This document shows, piece after piece, positions 7,028 through 19,085 of a DNA stretch of 64,000 nucleotides (the stretch's first letter is position 1; the number at the start of each line of letters is the position of its first letter). Location of the stretch: the NCBI GenBank assembly GCA_934120395.1, contig CAKOTZ010000008.1:1-64000 (forward strand), read 5' to 3'. A program made the position numbers and the translations under genes. Under the pieces are notes generated by a model. The model was not told where the DNA came from, did no database searches, and worked only from the letters and a program-made list of their open reading frames with translations. The DNA comes from an uncultured Clostridia bacterium. GTDB lineage: Bacteria > Bacillota > Clostridia > TANB77 > CAG-508.

Positions 7028-8996
7028 AGAAATAAAAAAGAATTGGAAATTTTTTACCATTTTAGCAATAGCTATTTTAGCAATTTGGCTATTGGCAGTG
7101 TATACAGTTACGATTAATCAGAAATTATATGTAAAAGGAACTTTGCCAGAAACTACAGGAGTTATAGAAAATGTAACAGAAAATGAAATAATTGAGCAAA
7201 ATTTTTGGGCTAAAGAAAATAATTTACAGAAAGTAAAAATTAATTTTGAATCATATGCGGATAGCAACAATGTTGGGGGCAAAGTAAAAGTTGGTATCAA
7301 AGATGAAAATGGTAATATTATAAAAGAAAAAGAAATAACAAGAAACTATATTAGAACTGACAGTTTATATGAGTTAAATTTTAACAGACAAAACAATTCA
7401 AAAGACAAGATATATACTATTTATATTAAGTTTGAAAATTTAGATGGAAATGAGAAATTTTATACAGTAAAAATTGCCGATAACTCGGAAAATATAGGAG
7501 AGCTTATTGTAAATGGAAATGCAATGCAGAATAGTCAATTAGTATTCCAAGAATTTTATAAAAGTACAGTAAGAACATGGATTTTTATAGGAATATTATT
7601 GCTTTTAACGATTATAGTAATTGCAATATCAATATTTATTTACTATAAAAAAGATATAAAAGAAGAAAACTTATTTCTAATGGTTGTACCTGTTGTATGT
7701 TTATTCTTTTTAATAACTATGCCAACATTCAAAAATCATGATGAATATTATCATTGGTTAAAAGCTTATGAAGTATCTACCGGTAATTTAATGACACCAA
7801 TTGAAAACAATGTGCAAGGTTCAATGATGCCAGAAGGGGTTTCAGCAGTTTTTCCTAATAGCGAATGGGTTAATATGGACTACAAAATGGTACAAGAGAA
7901 ATTAAAAGTATCATTAGAAAGAGAAAAACAGGGAATTTTAGATCCAGAAACAGCAGCATTGTATTCATTTATACAATATATCCCGCAGGCAACAGGAATT
8001 GCAATTGCTAGATTAGTTACAGACAATGTATATTTAATTACCTATGCTGGTAGACTAGTGAATTTACTAGTTGCATTAATATTATTATATCTTGCTATAA
8101 AAATTATTCCTTTTGGGAAAAAATTAATATTAATACCGGCAATGATACCAATTGCATTAGAAGGATTTACATCTTTATCGCCTGATGCAATGACAATTTC
8201 CATGTCTTTTCTGTATTTATCATATATTTTATATTTGGCATTTGGAGAAAAGAAACAAATTGATTTAAAAGACAAGGGCCTTTTATTGCTCATGTCAGTT
8301 GTAATTGCTTTATGCAAGATTGTATATATTCCACTTGTAGGATTAATTTTATTAATTCCAAAAGAAAAATTTAAGAATGGAACTAATAAAAGTAAGACAA
8401 TTAATTTCATAGTTATTGCAGGAATAGCTTTAGCAGTTAATTTAATATGGCTAGGAATATCAAGTATGTATTTAAGTAACTTTAGGGAAGGAGATTCACA
8501 AGTACAAGTTGCATTACTTTTCCAAAATCCAATAAGATATATTCAAGAACTATTATATACGGTTAATTTGTATGGAAATAAATATGTAATGTCTTTATTT
8601 GGAATGGAAATTGGCTGGGGAGAATTAGTAAAAATAAATTCTATAGTACCATATACATTAATGGGAATTTATTTAATAGTGGCAATAACAGATAACGAAA
8701 TAAAAGGGAAATTTAAAACATATCAACTAGTTTGGGCGTCTTTAGTTGTTTTAGCAATTATTGCACTTGTTTTCACAAGTTTATATGTTCAATGGACTAC
8801 TGTTGGAAGTACTAGTATTGAAGGTGTGCAGGGAAGATATTTCTTGCCAATTTTACCACTTATAATGTTTTTAATTGGAAGTACTATCAAAGTAAATTCG
8901 TCGTATTCAAAAGATGGGGTAAATAAATTTGCAGTAATTTCAATGTTAGTTTTACAAATTTATACTATTTCACAAATTATAGTAGTTCATTTGTAA
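7020..8996 (+). CDS. DUF2142 polytopic membrane protein, probable glycosyltransferase
   Basis: 658 residues. One N-terminal transmembrane helix is followed by an extracellular region (about 30-180), then a multi-helix core. The motif KNHDEYYHWLKAYEVSTG (about residues 240-257) is the acidic first-loop signature of DUF2142, related to GT-C glycosyltransferases that use polyprenyl-linked sugars. It is the third gene of the GT2-DUF2304-DUF2142 operon. Together these suggest transfer of sugars to a surface polymer outside the membrane. Confidence 0.8.
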   Translation: MSKEIKKNWKFFTILAIAILAIWLLAVYTVTINQKLYVKGTLPETTGVIENVTENEIIEQNFWAKENNLQKVKINFESYADSNNVGGKVKVGIKDENGNIIKEKEITRNYIRTDSLYELNFNRQNNSKDKIYTIYIKFENLDGNEKFYTVKIADNSENIGELIVNGNAMQNSQLVFQEFYKSTVRTWIFIGILLLLTIIVIAISIFIYYKKDIKEENLFLMVVPVVCLFFLITMPTFKNHDEYYHWLKAYEVSTGNLMTPIENNVQGSMMPEGVSAVFPNSEWVNMDYKMVQEKLKVSLEREKQGILDPETAALYSFIQYIPQATGIAIARLVTDNVYLITYAGRLVNLLVALILLYLAIKIIPFGKKLILIPAMIPIALEGFTSLSPDAMTISMSFLYLSYILYLAFGEKKQIDLKDKGLLLLMSVVIALCKIVYIPLVGLILLIPKEKFKNGTNKSKTINFIVIAGIALAVNLIWLGISSMYLSNFREGDSQVQVALLFQNPIRYIQELLYTVNLYGNKYVMSLFGMEIGWGELVKINSIVPYTLMGIYLIVAITDNEIKGKFKTYQLVWASLVVLAIIALVFTSLYVQWTTVGSTSIEGVQGRYFLPILPLIMFLIGSTIKVNSSYSKDGVNKFAVISMLVLQIYTISQIIVVHL

Positions 8997-9010
8997 GGAG
9001 GATACACAGT

Positions 9011-9292
9011 ATGTATGGTTTGTCAGATGAATTACTTTGTAAATTAAAACAAATACAAGAAAAGTACAATATAAAAATGTTATTATTTGGTTCTAGAGCT
9101 AGAAATAATTATAAATACAATTCCGATATTGATATTGCTGTTTTAGACAAGGTATCTAAAGAAATAAAATATAAAATATTGGATGAAATAGATAAAATAG
9201 ACACGGCATATAAAATAGATGTAGTATTTATACAAAATATTGAAAATGAAAGCTTTTTAAATTCAATATATAGTGAAGGAGTGAAAATATGA
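9011..9292 (+). CDS. MNT-type nucleotidyltransferase (antitoxin-like)
   Basis: 93 residues behind AAGGAGG. The minimal nucleotidyltransferase signature is clear: LLFGSRARNNYKYNSDIDIAV (about residues 24-44), with the G-S motif and the paired aspartates of S-D-I-D, plus a third acidic residue in IDVVFI. MNT proteins are usually the AMPylating antitoxin partner of a HEPN RNase toxin. Its downstream overlapping partner is broken, so this may be an orphan antitoxin. Confidence 0.85.
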   Translation: MYGLSDELLCKLKQIQEKYNIKMLLFGSRARNNYKYNSDIDIAVLDKVSKEIKYKILDEIDKIDTAYKIDVVFIQNIENESFLNSIYSEGVKI

Positions 9293-9526
9293 AAAGAATA
9301 GAGCAACGATATGAATACTATTGCAAGCCCAAGAGGCGTTATTCAACAAGCATATCAAGCAGAAATCATAAAAGATGGAGAAATGTGGATACAAATGATG
9401 CTAGATAGAAATGTCATGTCACATTTATATGATGAAGAAAAATCAAGGGGAATTTATGACAATATAAAAGAAAAGTATATACAGCAGTTTGAAAACTTAC
9501 AGGAATTTTTATTAAATGAAATGTAA
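9289..9526 (+). pseudogene. Degraded HEPN (HI0074-family) partner of the MNT protein
   Basis: ATG at 9289 overlaps the MNT stop and starts MKRIEQRYEYY, typical of HI0074-like HEPN proteins. That frame then stops after 39 codons. The rest of the family pattern appears in another frame: IASPRGVIQQAYQAEII, DGEMWIQMML, then the RNase motif RNVMSH (R-x4-H) and an alpha-helical tail ending at 9526. About 40 residues are missing from the middle as well as the frame change. No CGG codon is present at the break, so this is ordinary decay, unlike the CGG sites elsewhere. Confidence 0.7.
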
Positions 9527-9549
9527 AAGTTAGAAAGAGGAGAAGTAGT

Positions 9550-12258
9550 TTGGAAAAATTATTGGTGATTGATGGAAATAGTATTATAAATAGAGCATTT
9601 TATGGCATTATGGGAAATAAAATGTTAATGACAGCAGATGGAACATACACTAATGCTGTGTATGGTTTCTTGGCAATTTTATTTAAAACATTAGACGAAA
9701 TAAACCCAGATTATATGGCAATAGCATTTGACCTAAAGGCACCAACTCAAAGACACAAAATGTATGAAGGGTACAAAGCTACGAGAAAGGGAATGCCAAA
9801 TGAATTAGCAAGTCAAATGCCAATATTGAAAAATGTTTTAAATGCAATGAACATTACCATTTTAGAAAAAGAAGGATATGAAGCGGATGATATTTTAGGG
9901 ACTTTATCTAGAATGGGAGAAGCGAGTAATTTAAAAGTAACAATTCTATCTGGAGATAGAGATACTTTTCAATTAATAACACCTAACATAAATGTTAGAA
10001 TTCCAAGAACAAAGGGAGGAAAAACGGAAACAGAAGATTTTACAGTAGATAAAATTAATGAAGTTTATGGATTGAAACCACTTGATTTAATTGAAGTTAA
10101 AGGACTTATGGGAGATACAGCAGACAATATACCAGGAATTCCTAGGGTAGGAGAGAAAACAGCATTAAGTCTTGTAAAGCAATACCAAACTATAGAAAAA
10201 CTATATGAAGCAATAGACACAGAAACTGACGAATTAAAGGGAGCACTAAAAAAGAAAGTTGTAGAAAATAGGGAATTAGCATTTTTATCAAAAAAGTTGG
10301 GTACAATAAATAAAGAAGTGCCTTTAGATGTTACAATAGAAGATATAAAGCTAAAAGAATGGAATAAAGATGAAGTATTAAAAATTTTCAAAGAATTAAG
10401 GTTTCAAAGATTCATTGACAGATTTGACTTAGCAGATACACTAAAACAAGAGGAAAAAGACAATGTAAAAGATATGTTCAAATTAGAATGGTACAACGAC
10501 AATAGCGAGCTATGGAGTGAAATAGTAAAAGATAAAAAAATGTATTATAATATGTGCACTGAAAAAGACAGCAAAATTGAAAGTATATCTAAAAAGAAAA
10601 TTTGCCAATTTAGTATTTATAATAAAGAAGATAATACAGTTTATGAACTAAAAGAAAAAGATATAAATAACTTTCCAAATGAATTAAAAGAAATATTCGA
10701 AGATAAAGATATAGAAAAAATTAGTTATGGTCAAAAGGATGACTATGTAATTTTAAAAGAGAAAGGCATAAACATTCAAAATATGGCTTTTGACGTTAAA
10801 ATTGCAGCATATTTATTAAACTCAACATCAAATCAGTATAGTGTGGCAGAACTTGCTAACGACTATTTAAATATAAATTTTGATGCTTATTTAAGTAAAA
10901 TAGGGGGAAAAGAACAAAACCAAATGAGTTTATTTGCTCAGTCAAACGAGGAAAGCTTGAATGAAGAAAATGCACTCAAAACTTATTGTATATATAAATT
11001 AAAAGAAATACTTGAGAAAGAATTAGAAAAAATAAACGCAGTAGATTTATTTAATAATATAGAAATGCCATTAGTTCAGGTATTAGCTCAAATGCAATAC
11101 ACAGGTATATATTTAGATAAAGAAGAATTAATGGAATATGGAAAAGAACTACAAAGAGACATGAAAAAATTAGAACAAGAAATTTATAATCTTTGTGGAG
11201 AAACTTTTAATATAAATTCGCCAAAGCAACTTGGAGAAGTATTATTTGAGAAATTGAAATTACCAGTATATAAAAAGAAAAAAACTGGATATTCGACAGA
11301 TGTAGATACACTAGAAAAATTAAAAGATATGCATCCATCAATAAATAAAATATTGGAATATAGGCAAGTATCTAAATTAAATTCAACTTTTGTAGAGGGA
11401 ATGATACAATGTATTAACGAAAAAACAAAACGTGTACATTCAAATTTTCACCAAACAGTTACAACAACAGGAAGAATCAGTAGTACAGAGCCAAATATGC
11501 AAAATATACCAACACGTATGGAAATTGGAAAACCATTAAGAAAAGCATTTAAGCCAAAAGAAGGATGCATTTTTGTAGATGCTGACTATTCGCAAATAGA
11601 ATTAAGAATTTTTGCACATATCTCACAAGATGAAGAAATGATAAAAGCATTTAACAATGGAGAAGATATACATGCACAAGCAGCTGCTAAAGTATTTAAT
11701 GTTCAGCTTGAAGAAGTTGACAGTAGTATGCGTTCAAAAGCAAAAGCTGTAAACTTTGGAATAGTATATGGTATAAGCGATTATGGGTTAGCTGAGCAAA
11801 TAGGTGTTAGTAAAAAAGAGGCAAAACAGTATATTGAACAATATCTAGAAAAATACAGCGGTATAAAAGAATACATGGAAAAGGTTCCTGAAATTGCAAA
11901 AGATAAAGGCTATGTAGAAACCTTGTTTAATAGACGAAGATACATTCCAGAATTAAGCTCAAATAATTATATGGTAAGACAATTTGGAATAAGAGCAGCA
12001 ATGAATACACCAATTCAGGGAACAGCTGCGGATATAATGAAAATAGCTATGATAAATGTATATAGAGAGTTAAAAGAAAAACAATTAGATGCACAAATAG
12101 TTTTACAAGTGCATGATGAATTATTAATAGAAGTAAAGAAAGAACAAAAAGAAGAAGCAAAGAATATATTGAAAAACTGTATGGAAAATGTTATAAAATT
12201 AAGTGTACCGTTAAATGTAGATGTAAATGAAGGGGAAAATTGGCAAGAGGCAAAGTAG
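9550..12258 (+). CDS. polA: DNA polymerase I
   Basis: 902 residues, from a TTG at 9550 with AGAGGAGAAG upstream. Domains in order: 5'-3' exonuclease/FEN-like (1 to about 290, with EADDILGTL and the helix-hairpin GIPRVGEKTA), a 3'-5' exonuclease-like domain (about 310-490), and the polymerase (about 500-902) with motif A DADYSQIELR (near 675), motif B RSKAKAVNFGIVYG (near 730) and motif C QVHDELLIEV (near 855). The exonuclease domain lacks the D-x-E of Exo I (YYNMCTE instead), so proofreading is probably absent, as in several Gram-positive PolI enzymes. It functions in Okazaki-fragment processing and repair. Confidence 0.97.
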   Translation: MEKLLVIDGNSIINRAFYGIMGNKMLMTADGTYTNAVYGFLAILFKTLDEINPDYMAIAFDLKAPTQRHKMYEGYKATRKGMPNELASQMPILKNVLNAMNITILEKEGYEADDILGTLSRMGEASNLKVTILSGDRDTFQLITPNINVRIPRTKGGKTETEDFTVDKINEVYGLKPLDLIEVKGLMGDTADNIPGIPRVGEKTALSLVKQYQTIEKLYEAIDTETDELKGALKKKVVENRELAFLSKKLGTINKEVPLDVTIEDIKLKEWNKDEVLKIFKELRFQRFIDRFDLADTLKQEEKDNVKDMFKLEWYNDNSELWSEIVKDKKMYYNMCTEKDSKIESISKKKICQFSIYNKEDNTVYELKEKDINNFPNELKEIFEDKDIEKISYGQKDDYVILKEKGINIQNMAFDVKIAAYLLNSTSNQYSVAELANDYLNINFDAYLSKIGGKEQNQMSLFAQSNEESLNEENALKTYCIYKLKEILEKELEKINAVDLFNNIEMPLVQVLAQMQYTGIYLDKEELMEYGKELQRDMKKLEQEIYNLCGETFNINSPKQLGEVLFEKLKLPVYKKKKTGYSTDVDTLEKLKDMHPSINKILEYRQVSKLNSTFVEGMIQCINEKTKRVHSNFHQTVTTTGRISSTEPNMQNIPTRMEIGKPLRKAFKPKEGCIFVDADYSQIELRIFAHISQDEEMIKAFNNGEDIHAQAAAKVFNVQLEEVDSSMRSKAKAVNFGIVYGISDYGLAEQIGVSKKEAKQYIEQYLEKYSGIKEYMEKVPEIAKDKGYVETLFNRRRYIPELSSNNYMVRQFGIRAAMNTPIQGTAADIMKIAMINVYRELKEKQLDAQIVLQVHDELLIEVKKEQKEEAKNILKNCMENVIKLSVPLNVDVNEGENWQEAK

Positions 12259-12291
12259 TCAAAACAAAAGAATAATAGGGAGAGATTGTGC

Positions 12292-12879
12292 TTGAAGAAA
12301 GATAGAAAACGATTTATTATTATATTGATATTTATATTAATTTGTTTATTTATATTAGTTAAGGTTGTTAAATTACCAAGAATAATTTTAGAACAGATCT
12401 ATCCACTACAATATGAAGAATATGTTGAAGAATATGCGAAGGAATATAAAGTGGATAAAGCATTGATATATGCGATGATAAAGGCTGAAAGCAACTTTGA
12501 CCAAACGGCAAATTCCTCTAGTGGAGCTAAAGGTCTTATGCAAATAATGGATGGAACAGTACAAGAAATTATAACCTCTCTGGGATTGGACAATGATAAG
12601 ACATACGATTTATATGACGCTCAAACCAATATTATGCTTGGAACTAAGTATTTTTCGAACTTATTAAAGGATTACGATAATAATCAATATTTAGCATTAG
12701 CTGCGTATAATGCAGGTAAGGGAAATGTAAGAAAATGGATTGAAAAAGGAGTAATAAAGGAAGACGGTTCTGACATTGAAAACATACCATTTAAGGAAAC
12801 CAATATATATGTAAGAAAAATTTTACAAAATTATAGAATATATAAAGAATTATATATAGAAAAATGGAAAGAAAGGTGA
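12292..12879 (+). CDS. Membrane-anchored lytic transglycosylase (Slt family)
   Basis: About 195 residues from the TTG at 12292, which has AGGGAG at the right distance; a TTG at 12286 is too close to it. An N-terminal signal-anchor helix (FIIILIFILICLFILV) is followed by a soluble SLT/GH23 domain. The catalytic glutamate is in ALIYAMIKAESNFDQ, with the usual GAKGLMQIM and LALAAYNAGKGNV motifs. It cleaves peptidoglycan between MurNAc and GlcNAc outside the membrane. It sits in a run with polA and galE. Confidence 0.9.
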   Translation: MKKDRKRFIIILIFILICLFILVKVVKLPRIILEQIYPLQYEEYVEEYAKEYKVDKALIYAMIKAESNFDQTANSSSGAKGLMQIMDGTVQEIITSLGLDNDKTYDLYDAQTNIMLGTKYFSNLLKDYDNNQYLALAAYNAGKGNVRKWIEKGVIKEDGSDIENIPFKETNIYVRKILQNYRIYKELYIEKWKER

Positions 12880-12884
12880 TTAAT

Positions 12885-13883
12885 ATGGCAGTATTAGTAA
12901 CTGGAGGGGCTGGATATATAGGAAGTCATATAAGTGTAGAATTATTAAATGCAGGAAAGGAAATTGTAATTATAGATAATTTCAGCAATAGCAGTCCGGA
13001 GGTATTAGATAAAATAAAAGAAATAACAGGAAAAGATTTCAAGTTTTATGAATTAGACATGTTAGATGAAGAAAAAATGGAAACAGTATTTAGTCAAAAT
13101 AATATAGATTCAGTTATTCATCTAGCAGGTTTAAAGGCAGTAGGTGAATCAGTAAAAAAACCAGTAGAATATTATCATAATAACTTGTCTAGTACTTTAA
13201 TTCTGTTAAAGCTTATGAAAAAATATGATTGCAAAAAATTAGTATTTAGTTCATCAGCAACAGTATATGGTATGCCAAAAGAAGTGCCAATAAAAGAAGA
13301 TGCAGAACTATCTACAACAAATCCATATGGAACAACAAAGTTAATGATTGAAAAAATATTAAAAGATGTAAATTATGCTGACTCAAGCTTAAGTATTGTT
13401 CTTTTAAGATATTTTAATCCGATTGGTGCTCATGAAAGTGGGAAAATAGGAGAAAAACCGGATGGAATACCAAACAACTTAATGCCATACATCACATCTG
13501 TAGCAACAGGAAAACTACAATGTTTAAGCGTGTTTGGAAACGATTATCCAACTCATGATGGCACAGGAGTTAGAGATTATATTCATGTTGTTGATTTGGC
13601 AAAAGGGCACTTAAAAGCCTTAGAAAAAATAGAAAATGAAAGTGGACTATTTATATATAATTTAGGAACTGGCAAAGGCTATTCTGTGTTAGATTTGGTA
13701 AAAACTTTTGAAAAAGTAAACAATTTAACAATAAATTATAAAATAGTAGATAGAAGACCTGGTGATATTGCAGAATGCTATGCAGATGCCAGTAAAGCTG
13801 AAAGAGAATTGCATTGGAAAGCAGAAAAAACACTAGAAGATATGTGCAGAGATTCATGGAATTTTGCTAAACAAAACATATAG
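12885..13883 (+). CDS. galE: UDP-glucose 4-epimerase
   Basis: 332 residues from the ATG at 12885. NAD-binding motif TGGAGYIGSH is at residues 6-15, a conserved Ser-Ser-Ala-Thr-Val-Tyr-Gly segment lies near 120-126, and the catalytic Y-x-x-x-K is YGTTK (about 148-152). The C-terminal region has GTGVRDYIHV, typical of GalE. It interconverts UDP-glucose and UDP-galactose for surface glycans. The first 10 bases of its leader overlap the preceding transglycosylase gene end, suggesting co-transcription. Confidence 0.95.
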   Translation: MAVLVTGGAGYIGSHISVELLNAGKEIVIIDNFSNSSPEVLDKIKEITGKDFKFYELDMLDEEKMETVFSQNNIDSVIHLAGLKAVGESVKKPVEYYHNNLSSTLILLKLMKKYDCKKLVFSSSATVYGMPKEVPIKEDAELSTTNPYGTTKLMIEKILKDVNYADSSLSIVLLRYFNPIGAHESGKIGEKPDGIPNNLMPYITSVATGKLQCLSVFGNDYPTHDGTGVRDYIHVVDLAKGHLKALEKIENESGLFIYNLGTGKGYSVLDLVKTFEKVNNLTINYKIVDRRPGDIAECYADASKAERELHWKAEKTLEDMCRDSWNFAKQNI

Positions 13884-13899
13884 AGAGGAAAAATAAAAT

Positions 13900-15276
13900 A
13901 TGAAAAGTGTTTTTAGAAAAATGCTCTCATTAATGCTTTTAATACTTACTATTATTGTACTTGTAAAAGTATTTGGAATATATAAGTCAAAAGATTATAA
14001 TGACTTTGTTAGAGCAGAAAAAACGCCATATACATCCCAATTTACAAGAGATAATGAAATAACAGTTGAAAATAATGCAAGTTATAAAATAAAATCAGAA
14101 AAGTTTAATGATGCAATGTTCTATGAAACTGTAAAAGTTGACCCACAAACACCATATAAAGTTACTTGCATGGTAAAAACAGAAAATATAGAAAAACAAG
14201 AAAATAATTTTGGTGGTGGCGCACAAATTTCAATTGAGGGAACCACGGAAAGGTCAAATGCAATTAGTGGAACTAACGATTGGCAAAAGTTAACGCTATA
14301 TTTTGATTCAAAAGATAGAACAGAGGTAAATATTGGATTCCGATTAGGTGGATATGACAACAAGTGCACAGGTACGGCTTGGTTTTCGGATATTACTTTT
14401 GAATCTGGAATTGCTGATAAAAGTAATACCTGGAAGTTTGTTTGTTTTATTTTTAAAAATTTAGATGTTAATTTGCAAGAAAATGGAGCGAATAAACAGT
14501 ATAAAATATCAATGAGTCAAAATGACATTAGTTTAGCAAAAGAAAATATGAAACGTTTTAAAAACACTTGTGAGGAATTATCAAGAAATAAGATGCAAGT
14601 CAACTATGATATAATAGAAATTGATACACCAATTACAAGTATTTCATATGATGAAAAAAATGCATATTACATAAATCCAACAGATATAGAAGCTATAATT
14701 GAACCATATATGCAAAAAAAAGAATATGACCACATATATGCAGTTGTAAGATTAGGAGATCTGGCGAAGAATATTGAAATACCAGTAAATGATTGGATTG
14801 GGCTTGGCGGAATGGATTACCATAATATAGGCTTTTCAAATATAAGATTTCCAAATGATGCAACTAGCTATATGTATCGTTATGATGCGAGTATAAATCA
14901 ATTTCCTGAGGAAGTTTTTTTACATGAATTTTTACATTCGTTAGAAAGAAATTTAACTGAATATGGTTATGAGATACCAGCTTTGCATGATAACGAAAAA
15001 TATGGATACAAAAGTGAAAAGTTAATAAGTTTAAAAAATTGGTATAAAGACTATATGCAAAAAAATATTGATGCTAATGGAACAAAAATTGGTTTAGATG
15101 ATGTGGCATACACAATAAAACCAGTTCATGAAAGTAATTTTAAGTATTCATATAAAATGGATATAGAAAATGAGCCACAAAATATAATTGAGGAAATACG
15201 TTCAATTGTAAATAATCTAATTAATGTATTTTCCAGAATAAAGGCAGGAGAGTCTATTTCAATAAATATACAATAA
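13900..15276 (+). CDS. Secreted protein with HExxH metalloprotease-like motif and carbohydrate-binding-like domain
   Basis: 458 residues with an N-terminal signal anchor ([18 protein letters not shown]). Residues 35-165 look like a beta-sandwich of the CBM type ([16 protein letters not shown]..., [11 protein letters not shown]). The C-terminal half carries [13 protein letters not shown], an H-E-x-x-H zinc motif near residues 345-356, followed by an acidic and aromatic region that could give the third ligand. I do not recognise a named family. An extracellular zinc protease acting on a glycan- or wall-associated substrate is plausible. Confidence 0.6.
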   Translation: MKSVFRKMLSLMLLILTIIVLVKVFGIYKSKDYNDFVRAEKTPYTSQFTRDNEITVENNASYKIKSEKFNDAMFYETVKVDPQTPYKVTCMVKTENIEKQENNFGGGAQISIEGTTERSNAISGTNDWQKLTLYFDSKDRTEVNIGFRLGGYDNKCTGTAWFSDITFESGIADKSNTWKFVCFIFKNLDVNLQENGANKQYKISMSQNDISLAKENMKRFKNTCEELSRNKMQVNYDIIEIDTPITSISYDEKNAYYINPTDIEAIIEPYMQKKEYDHIYAVVRLGDLAKNIEIPVNDWIGLGGMDYHNIGFSNIRFPNDATSYMYRYDASINQFPEEVFLHEFLHSLERNLTEYGYEIPALHDNEKYGYKSEKLISLKNWYKDYMQKNIDANGTKIGLDDVAYTIKPVHESNFKYSYKMDIENEPQNIIEEIRSIVNNLINVFSRIKAGESISINIQ

Positions 15277-15290
15277 AGAAGGGAATTAAT

Positions 15291-17466
<2,176 letters not shown>

Positions 17467-17475
17467 GAGGCAAAA

Positions 17476-18933
17476 ATGAATTTAATGGAACAAGAAAACA
17501 ATGAAAAAGATAAAAAGGTAAAGAAAATTATTCTGACATCTTTAATTATTGTTGTGGTAATCTTTTTTATTGTATTAGCAGTTATGCTATACTGCTCATA
17601 TCAAGAATCTAAACAACTAAAATTGTATGTAGATAAAACTAGAACCGCAATTAAGGATGATTTGTTAGTATTTGATAATACTTCAAATAAAATATATTTA
17701 TCAATTAAAGAAATGGCTTCGATTGCTGGTTATGAATACTATAATGGAGATTATAAAAATTTAACAGAAGAGCAAAATAAGTGCTATTTAAACAATAAAA
17801 AGGAAGTAGCTGGTTTTGAATTGGGGTCAAATCAATTATATAAAACCGACCCAACAGAAAATACGCAAGATTATGATTGGTATACTTTAGATGAACCAGT
17901 AAAAATTATTAATGGTGAACTATATGCATCATCAAGTGCGATTGAGTTAGCTTGTAATGTATCGTTCACATATAATCAAGAAAAAAATCGTATAGAAATT
18001 ATGACTTTACCATATTTGGTTTCTGCTTATCAAGCTATAGTAATAAATAATTATGGATATGCAGGATTAGATGAAGCATATCAAAATCAAAAAGCAATAT
18101 TATATAACATGTTGGTTATAAAAAAACAAGAAGATAAGAAAACATTTAAATATGGCGTAATTTCGCTTGATAATAAACAAATAATAGGTACAAAATACGA
18201 TGCAATAAAATTCATGGAAATTTCTAGTGACTTCTTTGTTACAACAGACAAAAAAGTTGGAATATTATCTAGTGAGGGAGCACAAAAAATTGAGCCAAGC
18301 TATGATGAAATAAAAATACTAGACAATGATTCAAGATTATATTATGTAAAAAATAATAAACTAGCAGGTGTATTAGACAAAAATGGAAATAGGGTAGTGT
18401 ACTTAGAATATGAAAAAATAGGTGTAACATCAAGTTCATTCCCAAGTAATGATATAAAAAACAGTATGCTTTTATTTGAAAATTGCATACCTGTTATGAA
18501 AAATAATAAATGGGGAGTGTTTGATAAAGAAGGAAATTTAATAATTGATACTGTGTACGACGGATTAGGATATATAGGAAGCACAAAAAAGGACAATGCG
18601 GTTAACAATTTATTAATAATACCATCAATCGAAGGAATTGTAGTATGTCAAAATGAAAAATATGGAATTATAAATTCAAGAGGAAAATTTGTAGCTCCAG
18701 TTTCATTCGATAGAATTTATTCAGTTACTAACTTAGGTTCAGATAAAGTTTATCTTGAATATGGAGATCAAACAATTGAATTAGAAGACTATTTGAAATT
18801 AAATGGACAAAGCACAGGTTCTACAGAGGATGCAGATACTAATAACACTGTAGATACAACAAATACTACTGTTGATAATACAAATGTGGTAGAAAACAGC
18901 ACTGTTGATACAAACGTTATGGTAAATCAATAG
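17476..18933 (+). CDS. Membrane-anchored WG-repeat protein
   Basis: 485 residues. An N-terminal signal anchor (IILTSLIIVVVIFFIVLAVML, about 17-37) is followed by an extracellular region with a copper-amine-oxidase-N-like segment (about 50-175), then five WG-type repeats, for example KYGVISLDNKQIIGTKYD, KVGILSSEGAQKIEPSYDEI and KWGVFDKEGNLIIDTVYD (about 225-420). The C-terminal 45 residues are a low-complexity Thr/Asn/Val linker. AGGAGG precedes the ATG. WG-repeat proteins are common, poorly characterised surface proteins. A second one lies at 57347. Confidence 0.8.
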   Translation: MNLMEQENNEKDKKVKKIILTSLIIVVVIFFIVLAVMLYCSYQESKQLKLYVDKTRTAIKDDLLVFDNTSNKIYLSIKEMASIAGYEYYNGDYKNLTEEQNKCYLNNKKEVAGFELGSNQLYKTDPTENTQDYDWYTLDEPVKIINGELYASSSAIELACNVSFTYNQEKNRIEIMTLPYLVSAYQAIVINNYGYAGLDEAYQNQKAILYNMLVIKKQEDKKTFKYGVISLDNKQIIGTKYDAIKFMEISSDFFVTTDKKVGILSSEGAQKIEPSYDEIKILDNDSRLYYVKNNKLAGVLDKNGNRVVYLEYEKIGVTSSSFPSNDIKNSMLLFENCIPVMKNNKWGVFDKEGNLIIDTVYDGLGYIGSTKKDNAVNNLLIIPSIEGIVVCQNEKYGIINSRGKFVAPVSFDRIYSVTNLGSDKVYLEYGDQTIELEDYLKLNGQSTGSTEDADTNNTVDTTNTTVDNTNVVENSTVDTNVMVNQ

Positions 18934-18945
18934 AATAGCAATAAA

Positions 18946-18978
18946 AATGGCATGCAAAAAGTTTGCATGTCATTTTTT
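18946..18978 (+). terminator. Rho-independent terminator
   Basis: Inverted repeat built on GGCATGCAAA and TTTGCATGTC followed by a T6 run. It ends the polA-to-WG gene run. Confidence 0.8.
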
Positions 18979-19002
18979 CATCCGATTTTATGATGATATG
19001 TA

Positions 19003-19031
19003 TTCACAATAAACACAATCTCTGATATAAT
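19003..19031 (+). promoter_or_regulatory. Sigma-A-type promoter of the CDP-sugar cluster
   Basis: TTCACA (19003-19008), a 17-bp spacer and TATAAT (19026-19031). It lies 55 bp before the GTG start of rfbF and directly after a terminator, so the 19-26 kb genes probably form one operon. Confidence 0.75.
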
Positions 19032-19085
19032 CAAAAAAATAGCAAAAATGTAGAGAATTGGTTTATAATAAAGGGGGATGTAGTA

